In this document: in pieces, positions 24,608 through 32,823 of the stretch
Numbering within the stretch: the first letter of the stretch is position 1
Layout of the letters: each line of letters begins with the position of its first letter
DNA from: an uncultured Alistipes sp.
Lineage (GTDB): Bacteria; Bacteroidota; Bacteroidia; Bacteroidales; Rikenellaceae
Assembly: GCA_949286165.1 (NCBI GenBank)
Contig: CASDZK010000039.1
Location: 1-34,438, forward strand
Direction of reading: 5' to 3'
DNA: 34,438 nucleotides
The notes under the pieces: generated by a model
The model's database searches: none
The model's input: the letters and a program-made list of their open reading frames with translations, nothing else
Told to the model about the DNA's origin: nothing
Translations under genes and position numbers: made by a program

Positions 24608-25582
24608 ATGAAAAAAGCAGAAATAATTTGCTTGTTCGCCGTTGCTGCGGGCGTTTCGCCCGTCGGGGCGCAGGTGTTGGAGCCGTTGCCTTTCGGCGAC
24701 ATGGACCGCTGGATGACGCGGGAAGTGGAAGAGTCGTTCGTGATCGGCGGCAAGACCCGTTATATCTATGAGCTGGCCGAGGGGGATACGCTGCGGAACA
24801 ATACGCCTTACCAGCCCGACCTGACGGTTTCTCCGTGGGCCACTTCCAGCGTATTGGCGAAGGTAAGCGGGGTTGTCAAGTCCAGCACGACCGTTTTTCC
24901 CGAAAAACGCGGCGACGGGTATGCCGCCCGTCTGGAGACTCGCATCGAACGGGTCAAGGTGCTGGGAATCGTGAATATTTCCGTTTTGGCCGCCGGAACC
25001 CTTTTCCTGGGCGAAATCACGGAACCGGTGCGCGATACCAAGGACCCGCAGGCCAAGCTCATGATGGGTATTCCTTTCACGAAGCGTCCGCAAAGTCTGG
25101 TGTTCGACTACAAGTTCAGACAGGGCGAGGAGAACGGCAAGCGGCTGCGCATTTCCGCCGGTTTCGGCCGGGACAAGGTGCTGCCGGGAACGAATTGTGC
25201 GGAGGTGTGTCTGTTGTTGCAGAAACGTTGGGAGGATGCCGACGGGCAGGTTTTTTCCAAACGGGTAGGTACGGCGTGGGTGCTGTACGACAAAAGCACG
25301 GGCGAATGGATCAACGACCATACCTTGCCTATTCTGTACGGCGATATTACAAACGACCCTTCCTATCAACCTTATATGGGCTTGATTAACGATGAGAACC
25401 AGCAGTATTGCCAGAACAGCAAGGGCGAAAGGGTTCCCATTCAGGAGGTGGGATGGGCGGAGCCCGACGAACAGCCGACCCATCTGGTGCTGCGTTTCTC
25501 TTCCAGCCACGGCGGAGCCTATATCGGTGCGCCGGGAAGCACGTTTTGGATCGACAATGTCCGGTTGGGCTATGCCGAATGA
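24608..25582 (+). CDS. Secreted PCMD-domain protein (putative carbohydrate-metabolism domain)
   Basis: The 324-residue protein has a signal peptide (MKKAEIICLFAVAAG, cleaved near residue 20 at GAQV) and the PCMD domain common in Bacteroidota: PWATSSVLAKVSGVVKSSTTVFPEK, YAARLETR and IPFTKRPQSLVFDYKFR blocks. PCMD folds are beta-sandwiches thought to bind glycans or lipids; the exact role is not established. It starts 39 nt after the sulfotransferase stop with the same strand and no terminator between, so it looks like the last gene of the sulfonation operon, perhaps handling the sulfonated product in the envelope. A strong terminator follows. Confidence 0.8.
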   Translation: MKKAEIICLFAVAAGVSPVGAQVLEPLPFGDMDRWMTREVEESFVIGGKTRYIYELAEGDTLRNNTPYQPDLTVSPWATSSVLAKVSGVVKSSTTVFPEKRGDGYAARLETRIERVKVLGIVNISVLAAGTLFLGEITEPVRDTKDPQAKLMMGIPFTKRPQSLVFDYKFRQGEENGKRLRISAGFGRDKVLPGTNCAEVCLLLQKRWEDADGQVFSKRVGTAWVLYDKSTGEWINDHTLPILYGDITNDPSYQPYMGLINDENQQYCQNSKGERVPIQEVGWAEPDEQPTHLVLRFSSSHGGAYIGAPGSTFWIDNVRLGYAE

Positions 25583-25593
25583 TTCGATGACGG

Positions 25594-25644
25594 AAAACGA
25601 CAGAGCCGGAAAGCAATTTGCGTTCTTTCCGGCTCTGTCGTTTT
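25594..25644 (+). terminator. Strong terminator of the sulfonation operon
   Basis: Two perfectly complementary 20-base arms (25594-25613 and 25625-25644) enclose an 11-base loop, 11 nt after the PCMD stop. The arms end in A4 and T4, so the hairpin could work in both directions. Confidence 0.8.
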
Positions 25645-25722
25645 CTGTCGTGGCAAGGAGGTTCGTTCGGCTTTTCCGGACATAAAATTGCGGAGTGCCG
25701 CGGATAGTTCGTTTAAATTCGT

Positions 25723-25730
25723 TACTTTTG
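25723..25730 (+). promoter_or_regulatory. -7 box for the Ig-like lipoprotein operon
   Basis: TACTTTTG matches TAnnTTTG, 30 nt before the ATG at 25761. Confidence 0.55.
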
Positions 25731-25760
25731 TCGGTTATACGTCATGTAAGAAAATAGCTT

Positions 25761-27644
25761 ATGCTTCGCCATATTGAAACGAAATTGCCGGTATTCGGTT
25801 GGGTGTTGTTTTTCGCTGCGGCTTTCTTTGTCCGGTGCGCCAATCCGTTGCGGCCGGAAGGTGGTCCGGTGGATTCGATTCCCCCGAAATTGGTATCGCT
25901 CACGCCGCCCAATTTCACGACGCATTTCAATGCGAAAAAGGTATATATCGAATTCGACGAATATGTGCAGTTGAATGATGTGCAACAAAATGTGTTCATT
26001 TCTCCGGAATTGGAACGCCGTCCCGTTTATTCCGTCAAGGGGCGGGGCGTCCAGATCGAATTTCAGGGAGAACTCGACTCTGCCACCACTTATAAGATCG
26101 ATTTCGGCAATGCCATTGCCGATAACAACGAAGGAAATGTCTTGCGCGGGTTTTCTTATGTCTTTTCTACGGGCGATTATATCGACAGTCTGGTCATGTC
26201 CGGACAGGTCCTTGACGCTTTGACGCGCGACAGCGTGGTCAATGCCCTGGTGTTGCTGTACGATGCCGCTGCGGATTCTTTGTCCGACGATTCGGTGTTG
26301 TACAATTCCCGTCCGTTGGCTATTGCCCGCACCGACAGCTCCGGGGTTTTCCTGGCTTCGAACCTGAAACCGATGGATTATCGGGTATATGCTCTGAAGG
26401 ATGACAACGGCAATTTCAAATACGAGCGGGGAACCGATTACGTGGGCTTTACCGATACCGTTTACAATCCTGTGCTCATGCCGCCGTTCAAGGTGTGGTA
26501 CAATCCGTTCAAACGGATCGTGGAGGCCACTCCCCAGATGTATTTCAATGTTTTTCCCGAGGAGCCTTTGCGCCGCCAGGCCCTTTCCGAGTTGAACCGA
26601 CCGGAGCGCAACCGGTTGCAATTGGTATTCGGCGACCGGCATCCGAAAATCGAACGGATATGGATCGACAGTGTGGATATGGCTTCGCTGGTGCGGCAGG
26701 AGTCGTTTTACGGAGATACCATCGATCTGTGGATTCCGGGGCCTCTCGAATCCATGCCCGATACGCTGAAAGGGCGGGTGGAATATTACATGAAAGACAG
26801 CGTGGGGAACGATACGCTGGCCGGCCGGAATTTCTCGTTGTATATCCGTGCGAACAACAAGAAAAAACGCAGGAACGATGACGAAAAGGAACCCAATCCG
26901 TTTTCCGTTTCGGTAGAGGGAGCTTCAAATCTGAATCCGCACGGTCGTTTGATTTTCCGGTTCCAGAATCCTTTGACCGAGGTGCATGCCGATCGCATCG
27001 AACTTTTCTATACGCCGCCGTTGGAGACCGATAACGGTCGGGCGCCCCGGGCGGGCCAACAACAGCAGGAGCAGCGGACGGCGGAGAAAGTGCGGGCGGA
27101 ATTTTCCTTTACTCCCGATTCTTCCGACCGGTTGCGCTGGTATCTCGATTCGGAGTGGGTTCCCAACGCCCGGTACGAAATTTTGTTATTGCCCGGAACA
27201 TTCAAGGATATAGCGGAGCTGTCGAACGATTCGCTGCCGTCTCTTTTCCAGACGGCCGATCCGGCCAAATACGGCAAATTGACATTGCATATGATGCCTA
27301 CGCCCGATACAACGAAAGAGTACATTGTCCAGTTGTTGAAGGGCGGAAAGAAAACGACCGTGGCCTTACAACGTGAGCATGTCCGGGGGGGGGATCTCTT
27401 GCTCGACTATATTCGTTCGGGAAACGACTATCGGCTGCGGATTATCGAGGACGCGAACGGCAACGGCAAGTGGGATGCCGGCGATCCGGTGCGGCGCGTG
27501 CAACCCGAGCGGGCCGCTTTGGTGCGGGAAGAGGACGGGGGCACGTTGTTTGAAATGAAAGAGAATTGGGAAATCGACAAAACGATCGATCTGAACGGCT
27601 TTTTCGAGGTCGGGCGGAACGGAACGGGAGGACCGGCGGAATGA
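25761..27644 (+). CDS. Ig-like domain (Big_5) lipoprotein
   Basis: The 627-residue protein has a lipoprotein signal with C26 following FFAAAFFVR. Residues about 40-136 are a Big_5 / SbsA Ig-like domain (IPPKLVSLTPPNFTTHFNAK, then VYIEFDEYVQLND and YVFSTGDY). The rest includes a prealbumin-like region (VVNALVLLYDAA..., SGVFLASNLKPMDYRVYALKD) and a basic stretch NNKKKRRNDDEKE. It is probably anchored on the outer membrane or periplasmic face; the role is unknown. Near codons 542-544 the gene holds a run of nine Gs (27385-27393), a possible slippage site. The stop overlaps the next gene's ATG (ATGA), so the two are translationally coupled. Confidence 0.82.
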   Translation: MLRHIETKLPVFGWVLFFAAAFFVRCANPLRPEGGPVDSIPPKLVSLTPPNFTTHFNAKKVYIEFDEYVQLNDVQQNVFISPELERRPVYSVKGRGVQIEFQGELDSATTYKIDFGNAIADNNEGNVLRGFSYVFSTGDYIDSLVMSGQVLDALTRDSVVNALVLLYDAAADSLSDDSVLYNSRPLAIARTDSSGVFLASNLKPMDYRVYALKDDNGNFKYERGTDYVGFTDTVYNPVLMPPFKVWYNPFKRIVEATPQMYFNVFPEEPLRRQALSELNRPERNRLQLVFGDRHPKIERIWIDSVDMASLVRQESFYGDTIDLWIPGPLESMPDTLKGRVEYYMKDSVGNDTLAGRNFSLYIRANNKKKRRNDDEKEPNPFSVSVEGASNLNPHGRLIFRFQNPLTEVHADRIELFYTPPLETDNGRAPRAGQQQQEQRTAEKVRAEFSFTPDSSDRLRWYLDSEWVPNARYEILLLPGTFKDIAELSNDSLPSLFQTADPAKYGKLTLHMMPTPDTTKEYIVQLLKGGKKTTVALQREHVRGGDLLLDYIRSGNDYRLRIIEDANGNGKWDAGDPVRRVQPERAALVREEDGGTLFEMKENWEIDKTIDLNGFFEVGRNGTGGPAE

Positions 27645-28351
27645 AAGGTGCGATGAAGAAACAATGGTTGTGCGCGGCGGTGGGATGGTTGTTTTTGCTG
27701 TTGCAGGCATTCCCGATACACGCTCAGCAACATTACATAGGGATACGGGGCGGGGCCGTGGCAGGCAAAGCCCGCATCAAACCTACGGTGGAATCGAAAT
27801 ATTTCATGGCGACGCCCATGGCGGGCATTTCATACAAGTTTTACGGTACGGACCGGTTTCTCGGCGGTATTCAGATCGACCTGAACGTATTGCAGAAAGG
27901 GTTCAAGACCATTCCGGAGGCCTCCAAACCGGACACTTCCTACCGGCGGACCATTACCGCCGTGGAACTGCCGTTCCTGTGGCAGCCGCACGCCAACCTG
28001 TTCCGGGGACATGCCCGGGTGTTCCTGAATCTGGGACCTTACGTCTCGTACGCCCTGGCCTCGGAAGAGCGGATGGTTTCCGCCCGTGACGGCATGTTGT
28101 GGAAACGGGACTATGTGTATGATTCCCGGCGCGATAACCGGTTGGAGATCGGTCTGGCCGGAGGCGGCGGAGTGGCCGTGGCCATTCGGCGTTTCGAGCT
28201 GCAGGCTGAGTTCCGTTACGTTTTCGGTTTCTCCGACATGCTGAAGCAGCCGATGAAATATCCGGGAAATCCCGACTCTTCGCCCATCGACCAGATGAAT
28301 ATTTCGCTGGGCCTTTATTACCGATTGTTCAAACAGAATAAAGACAAATAA
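27641..28351 (+). CDS. Outer-membrane beta-barrel protein (PorT-like)
   Basis: The 236-residue protein has a signal peptide (basic start, hydrophobic WLFLLLQAF, cleaved near IHAQQ) followed by alternating beta-strand pattern YIGIRGGAVAGKARIK through ISLGLYYRL. It belongs to the Bacteroidota outer-membrane beta-barrel/PorT-like family. I chose ATG 27641, which overlaps the previous stop; 27653 is also possible. PorT relatives take part in the type IX secretion apparatus, but this protein cannot be assigned to it. It is part of an operon with the preceding lipoprotein and perhaps rbfA, 4 nt away. Confidence 0.78.
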   Translation: MKGAMKKQWLCAAVGWLFLLLQAFPIHAQQHYIGIRGGAVAGKARIKPTVESKYFMATPMAGISYKFYGTDRFLGGIQIDLNVLQKGFKTIPEASKPDTSYRRTITAVELPFLWQPHANLFRGHARVFLNLGPYVSYALASEERMVSARDGMLWKRDYVYDSRRDNRLEIGLAGGGGVAVAIRRFELQAEFRYVFGFSDMLKQPMKYPGNPDSSPIDQMNISLGLYYRLFKQNKDK

Positions 28352-28355
28352 GACT

Positions 28356-28703
28356 ATGGAAACGGCATCTACACGTTCTTTGAAGATGGCGCGCCAGATA
28401 CAGCGCGACATCAGCGATATTTTTCGGAAAGAGTGCGCGTCGCTTACGGCGGGCGCGCTGGTTTCCGTTACGGTGGTGCGCATGAGTCCCGATTTCGCGC
28501 TGGCGAAAGTCTTTCTCAGCATTTTCCCGTTTTCCCGCCATGAAGAGGTGCTGGAAACGATTCGGGAGCATGCGTGGCAGGTCCGTTACGCTTTGGGAAA
28601 ACGGATGAAGCATCAGATCAAATCCATTCCGGAAGTGGCGTTTTTTTTGGACGATTCCATGGAATATGCCGAAAATATAGATAACCTGCTGAAAAAACAG
28701 TAA
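28356..28703 (+). CDS. rbfA: 30S ribosome-binding factor A
   Basis: The 115-residue protein has the RbfA KH-like fold: SLKMARQIQRDISDIFRKE near the N-terminus, VSVTVVRMSPDFALAKVFLSI in the middle and IPEVAFFLDDSMEYAENIDNLL at the end. RbfA helps mature 16S rRNA and is a cold-shock factor. It lies 4 nt after the barrel gene and 3 nt before the permease gene. Confidence 0.93.
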   Translation: METASTRSLKMARQIQRDISDIFRKECASLTAGALVSVTVVRMSPDFALAKVFLSIFPFSRHEEVLETIREHAWQVRYALGKRMKHQIKSIPEVAFFLDDSMEYAENIDNLLKKQ

Positions 28704-28706
28704 CCC

Positions 28707-29924
28707 GTGAAGCCGTCGAAACTGGTCCGGTTCATCGCCCGCCGCTACCTTTTCTCGCGCAAGTCGCACGCGGTGGTCAATATCATCTCCTGTGTCAGCG
28801 CGCTGGCCGTGGCGGTTCCCACGGCGGCTATGGTCGTTCTGTTTTCGGTGTATAACGGGCTGGACGACTTGTTGCGGTCGCTTTACCGGAATTTCGACCT
28901 GCCGATTAAAATTTCCGCCGTGGAAGGCAAATCGTTTCCGGCCGACTCCCTGTTGCTGGCCCGCCTTTCCTCCGTGGAGGGGGTGCAGTACGTTACGCAG
29001 GTGGCGGAAGAGAATGCGTTGGCCGAATATCGGGGTCGGCAGCATATCGGGATGGTGCGGGGCGTCGATTCGTTTTACCGTCATGTGGTTCCCATCGAAT
29101 CCATGATGTCGATGGGAGAATACGCCCTCCGGTTGGGCGATTTGGAACAGGCCGTAGTAGGTATGGGGGTAGCCTATTCGTTGGGAATCAATGTGCAGAT
29201 GTTTGACAAACTGACGTTTTACGCGCCCCGGGCGGAAGGCCCTTCGCCCGCTCTGGCATGGCTGGGAGGAGCGGCTTACAACCGGCAAAGTCTTTTTCCC
29301 GTGGGAGTGTTCTCGCTGGATGCCGATACCGACGGGGTATATACCTTGGTTCCGTTGGAATTCGCCCGCAGGCTGTTCGATATGGAGGGACGGGTTACTT
29401 CGTTGGGCGTGAGCGTGCAATCCGGTTACGACGCCGACCGGGTGCAGAAACGGATTGCCGAGGAGCTGGGGCCGGATTACCGGATTCAGAACCGTTACCA
29501 GCAGAAAGAGAGCCTGTATCGCATCATGAAGTACGAAAAGGCGGGGATTTTCCTGATTTGCGTGTTGGTGTTGCTGGTCGCTTCGCTGACTTTGGTCAGT
29601 ACGTTGATGATGCTGATCATCGACAAGCAGCTGGGAATTTTTACCTTGCGCAGCATGGGGGCTTCCGACGGGTTCGTGCGCAAGGTTTTCGTCGTGCAGG
29701 GAGTCTATATCGCGTTGATCGGTACAGCGGCCGGTATGGTTCTGGGAATAGGACTTTCGCTGGCGCAGCAGTATTTCGGGTTGATTCCCATCGAGGGTCC
29801 CAATATGCTGATCGATGCCTATCCCGTGCGGGTAAAGTGGTCGGATTTGGCGGTTATCGCGGTTTCCGTTCCGGCCATTGATTACGCGATTGCCCGGTTG
29901 ACGGTACGAAGCATTATGAAATGA
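28707..29924 (+). CDS. FtsX/LolC/E-type permease (lipoprotein-releasing system)
   Basis: The 405-residue protein begins with GTG at 28707, 3 nt after rbfA. It has one N-terminal membrane segment (ISCVSALAVAVPTAAMVVLFSVYNGL), a MacB-PCD-like periplasmic domain, and three C-terminal segments (IFLICVLVLLVASLTLVSTLMMLI, and two after it) with the SMGAS motif and an ILxx-like stretch. Such proteins form ABC transporters that release lipoproteins from the inner membrane (LolCE). The matching ATPase is not in this window. Its stop overlaps the next ATG. Confidence 0.88.
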   Translation: MKPSKLVRFIARRYLFSRKSHAVVNIISCVSALAVAVPTAAMVVLFSVYNGLDDLLRSLYRNFDLPIKISAVEGKSFPADSLLLARLSSVEGVQYVTQVAEENALAEYRGRQHIGMVRGVDSFYRHVVPIESMMSMGEYALRLGDLEQAVVGMGVAYSLGINVQMFDKLTFYAPRAEGPSPALAWLGGAAYNRQSLFPVGVFSLDADTDGVYTLVPLEFARRLFDMEGRVTSLGVSVQSGYDADRVQKRIAEELGPDYRIQNRYQQKESLYRIMKYEKAGIFLICVLVLLVASLTLVSTLMMLIIDKQLGIFTLRSMGASDGFVRKVFVVQGVYIALIGTAAGMVLGIGLSLAQQYFGLIPIEGPNMLIDAYPVRVKWSDLAVIAVSVPAIDYAIARLTVRSIMK

Positions 29925-30847
29925 GAAAAGATATGAGGAACAAGATGTATATTTGGCGCCGTCCGGCGATGTTTTGTCTGTTGGGAATCGTCCTGTTGGG
30001 CGCTTGCCGCAAATCGCCGCGTATGATCCCTCCGGAGACGTTCAAGCAGATTTTCGTGGAGGCGGTGTTGGCGGACAGTTACCTCGACAGCGAAAATGCG
30101 AAATACAGTCGGGATACGTTGCGTTATTTCGAACCGATCCTGGCGTCGCACGGTTATACGATGGACGATCTGGATTATACCATTGAAAAACTGGCGCTCC
30201 GCAAAAGCAATGTGTTCGCCATATTGATGCACGATGCTACGCTTGAAATAGATCGGCTGTTAGAGCGTTACCGGCATTTCAACAAGATTGATATCCGCTG
30301 GAATGTGAAGGCGCAGAATCTGGTGCGTGACACGGTATTGCTTGTCGATTCGCTGCGGATCAATTCCCTGGCCGACCTTTCCCGAGGAAATCTGTATGTG
30401 GACAATTTGTTGCGTGGCAATTACACGATTACTTTTTATGCAACAGTGGATTCGACGGACCGGAACAACGATCATTACTATTACAGCCATTTGTACGATA
30501 CTTTAGCGCCGTATAAGCCGGGCATGGTCCGCCGCAATTCGAACTGGATCTCCCGAACGTCGCGTAACCGCCGTATCCGGGAGGAACGTCGGATAGAGTC
30601 CGGCGACATGAACCGGTTGCGTCTGGAGCTGGTCAATCTGGGAAACAAGCGCGCTCCGCAACGGCCGTCCGTGAGAATTGACAGTCTGACGGTCGTTTAC
30701 GATCCGCCTGTCGAATATGCCCGTCGCCGTTTGATGCAAAAATACCTGTACGGCGATTCTGGTAAGAGTTTGATGATTAAATATTTAAAGATAAATGAGA
30801 AAGATAGCAGCACATTACTTGATAACTTCCGGCCGCCTGTTAAATAG
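29921..30847 (+). CDS. DUF4296 lipoprotein
   Basis: The 308-residue protein has a lipoprotein signal (LLGIVLLGAC, C29) and the DUF4296 domain (about 35-120): IPPETFKQIFVEAVLADSYLD, then LASHGYTMDDLDYTIEKLA. DUF4296 has no known function and is found widely in Bacteroidota. The start ATG overlaps the permease stop (ATGA); M5 and M9 are alternative starts. The C-terminal part is rich in R and N and has no recognised domain. The last 53 nt overlap the amidohydrolase gene in another frame. Confidence 0.8.
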   Translation: MRKDMRNKMYIWRRPAMFCLLGIVLLGACRKSPRMIPPETFKQIFVEAVLADSYLDSENAKYSRDTLRYFEPILASHGYTMDDLDYTIEKLALRKSNVFAILMHDATLEIDRLLERYRHFNKIDIRWNVKAQNLVRDTVLLVDSLRINSLADLSRGNLYVDNLLRGNYTITFYATVDSTDRNNDHYYYSHLYDTLAPYKPGMVRRNSNWISRTSRNRRIREERRIESGDMNRLRLELVNLGNKRAPQRPSVRIDSLTVVYDPPVEYARRRLMQKYLYGDSGKSLMIKYLKINEKDSSTLLDNFRPPVK

Positions 30848-31922
30848 GGCGGTAGTGTCGTTGGACGACGATGGGGTCGTTACCTCCGTGGAAGAGAACG
30901 TGGAAGATATCGATTCCATCTGCGGTGTCGAGTTTTACAACGGCATCCTTATTCCGGGCATGGTCAATTGCCATTGCCATCTGGAATATTCCTATGTCAA
31001 GGGCATGATTCCTCCGCATAAGGGGTTGCCTGTGTTCATCGACTCCATCATCGATATCAAAAAGCGGAACGAAGTGAGCGACGAGCAAAAGACCGCCAGC
31101 GCCGATATCTGGGACGATGTCATGTACAACGAAGGAATTACGGCCGTGGGCGACCACAATAACAACGATTACGTCTATTCGGTCAAGAAAAAGAGCCGCA
31201 TCCATTACCACTCGTTCGTGGAGTTGTTCGATATGGACGGCAAAAGTGCGGAAGAAACGTTTCGTTGGGGGTTGGACCGCGTGAAAACTTCGCTGCAATA
31301 CGGCATCGAAGCGACGATTGCCCCTCATGCCGATTATACGATGGAGGAACGGCTGATTCGTCTGACGGGTGGGGAGGACGCTTTGGAAGACGGAACCCGG
31401 GCCGACGGCCTCTGTTCCGTCCATTTCAAGGAATCGGTAGTGTTGGGCGGTCCCGACGAACGACGGCTGATTCTCGGATCCATCAGCGACCGTCGCGACG
31501 GGGTTTTGCTGGTGCACTGCATTTACGCCACGGAAGAGGATATTTCGGCCGCCCGCGAGAAGTTCGGCGATAAACTTACCGTAGTGCCTTGTCCGTTGTC
31601 GAACCTCTATATCGAACAGCGTTTGCCGGATATCGAAATGATGAAACGGCTGGGCGTGCGCATCGCGCTGGGAACGGACAGCCTCAGTTCCAATACCGTG
31701 CTTTCCATGGTGGAGGAGATGCGTTGCCTGCAGGAACATCTGAACCTGCCTTTGACCGAAGTCGTGAAGTATGCGACGGAAAACGGGGCGGTTGCTTTGG
31801 GAATAGACTCATGGGCCGGAACGGTGGAGGTCGGCAAGCGGCCGGGGCTGGTATTGCTTTCCGGCGTCGATCCGGAAACGATGCGGCTGACGGAAAAGAG
31901 CAAGGGCCGGCGGCTTATTTAA
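30795..31922 (+). CDS. Amidohydrolase-superfamily deaminase-like protein
   Basis: The 375-residue protein is a metal-dependent amidohydrolase: HxH in GMVNCHCHLEYS (H60, H62), further histidines in APHADYT, VHFKES and LLVHCIYA, and a terminal aspartate in LGTDSLSSNT. The family includes SAH/adenosine, guanine and aminodeoxyfutalosine deaminases, and the substrate cannot be read from sequence. It starts 53 nt before the end of the DUF4296 gene. Family similarity begins at MRKIAAHYL, so the overlap is probably real. A hairpin follows the stop. Confidence 0.85.
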   Translation: MRKIAAHYLITSGRLLNRAVVSLDDDGVVTSVEENVEDIDSICGVEFYNGILIPGMVNCHCHLEYSYVKGMIPPHKGLPVFIDSIIDIKKRNEVSDEQKTASADIWDDVMYNEGITAVGDHNNNDYVYSVKKKSRIHYHSFVELFDMDGKSAEETFRWGLDRVKTSLQYGIEATIAPHADYTMEERLIRLTGGEDALEDGTRADGLCSVHFKESVVLGGPDERRLILGSISDRRDGVLLVHCIYATEEDISAAREKFGDKLTVVPCPLSNLYIEQRLPDIEMMKRLGVRIALGTDSLSSNTVLSMVEEMRCLQEHLNLPLTEVVKYATENGAVALGIDSWAGTVEVGKRPGLVLLSGVDPETMRLTEKSKGRRLI

Positions 31923-31931
31923 GGTTATGTT

Positions 31932-31953
31932 GCCGACCGGCTTTCCGGTCGGC
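31932..31953 (+). terminator. Hairpin after the amidohydrolase gene
   Basis: Nine-base arms GCCGACCGG and CCGGTCGGC with a 4-base loop lie 9 nt after the stop. There is no T-tract, so it may be an mRNA 3'-end or processing structure rather than a terminator. Confidence 0.45.
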
Positions 31954-31981
31954 GGATGAATTGATAAAATCATTATGTTTT

Positions 31982-32758
31982 ATGTCCACGACATTGTTTC
32001 ATGATATTATCGTAGGGCCGATCAGAAGCCGGCGGTTAGGGAGTTCCTTAGGCGTCAATCTGATGCCCGTGAACGGTAAAATCTGTAATTTTGATTGTAT
32101 TTATTGCGAATGCGGCTGGAACGACAAGTCGTTCGCCGGTTTGCGCCATAACGACCGCGGAGAGGTGCGCCGCCTGCTGGAATGGCGGTTGAAAGAGCTG
32201 GCGGCGTCGGGAGAGACGCCGGACGTGATTACTTTCGCAGGGAACGGCGAGCCTACCATGCACCCGGATTTCGCCGGCGTGATCGACGATACGGTGGCTT
32301 TGCGCGACCGGTATTGTCCCGGAGTCAAGGTGGCGGTGCTGTCGAATGCGACCATGCTGGGACGCGAGACGGTCCGGGATGCGTTGGCGAAGGTGGACCG
32401 GGCTATCCTGAAAATCGATTCGGGCAGGGACGAAACCATCCGGCAGATCAACAAACCCTGCTTTCGTTATGCCTTGGAAACGGTTATCGAAAACATGTCG
32501 CTTTTCCGCGGGGAGATCATCGTGCAGACCATGCTGTTGCGGGGCGAATACGAAGGCCGCAAGGTGGACAATACGACGGAGGAGGAGGTGTCCGCCTGGC
32601 TTGATGCGGTCAGACGGGTAAAACCGGTGTTGGTCATGCTTTACGGCATCGACCGCGATACGCCGGCCCCCCATTTGCAGAAGGTGCCCGTCGAGGAGAT
32701 GGAACGGGTGGCCGGACGGGTGCGCGCGTTGGGCATCGATTGCATGGTAACGGGGTAG
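31982..32758 (+). CDS. Radical SAM protein (wybutosine-like / COG0731 group)
   Basis: The 258-residue protein binds a 4Fe-4S cluster through CNFDCIYC (C35, C39, C42) with an extra Cys at 44, and shows the downstream FAGNGEPTMHP motif and AVLSNATML. The N-terminus VGPIRSRRLGSSLGVNLMP matches the Fe-S oxidoreductase group related to tRNA-modifying enzymes. The product is unknown. I chose ATG 31982, because the domain begins there. The open frame continues 131 codons upstream, but only as antisense-free overlap with the amidohydrolase gene. Confidence 0.88.
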   Translation: MSTTLFHDIIVGPIRSRRLGSSLGVNLMPVNGKICNFDCIYCECGWNDKSFAGLRHNDRGEVRRLLEWRLKELAASGETPDVITFAGNGEPTMHPDFAGVIDDTVALRDRYCPGVKVAVLSNATMLGRETVRDALAKVDRAILKIDSGRDETIRQINKPCFRYALETVIENMSLFRGEIIVQTMLLRGEYEGRKVDNTTEEEVSAWLDAVRRVKPVLVMLYGIDRDTPAPHLQKVPVEEMERVAGRVRALGIDCMVTG

Positions 32759-32823
32759 CGTTCTGCCGGGAGACGCCGGGGATAGAAGAGTTATTACGAA
32801 TCATCATTGTAAAATTTTTTAGT

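Noticed and set aside
23486..25510. A 674-codon open frame antisense to the sulfotransferase and PCMD genes
   Set aside because: It is a shadow of the plus-strand genes, with no recognisable motif.
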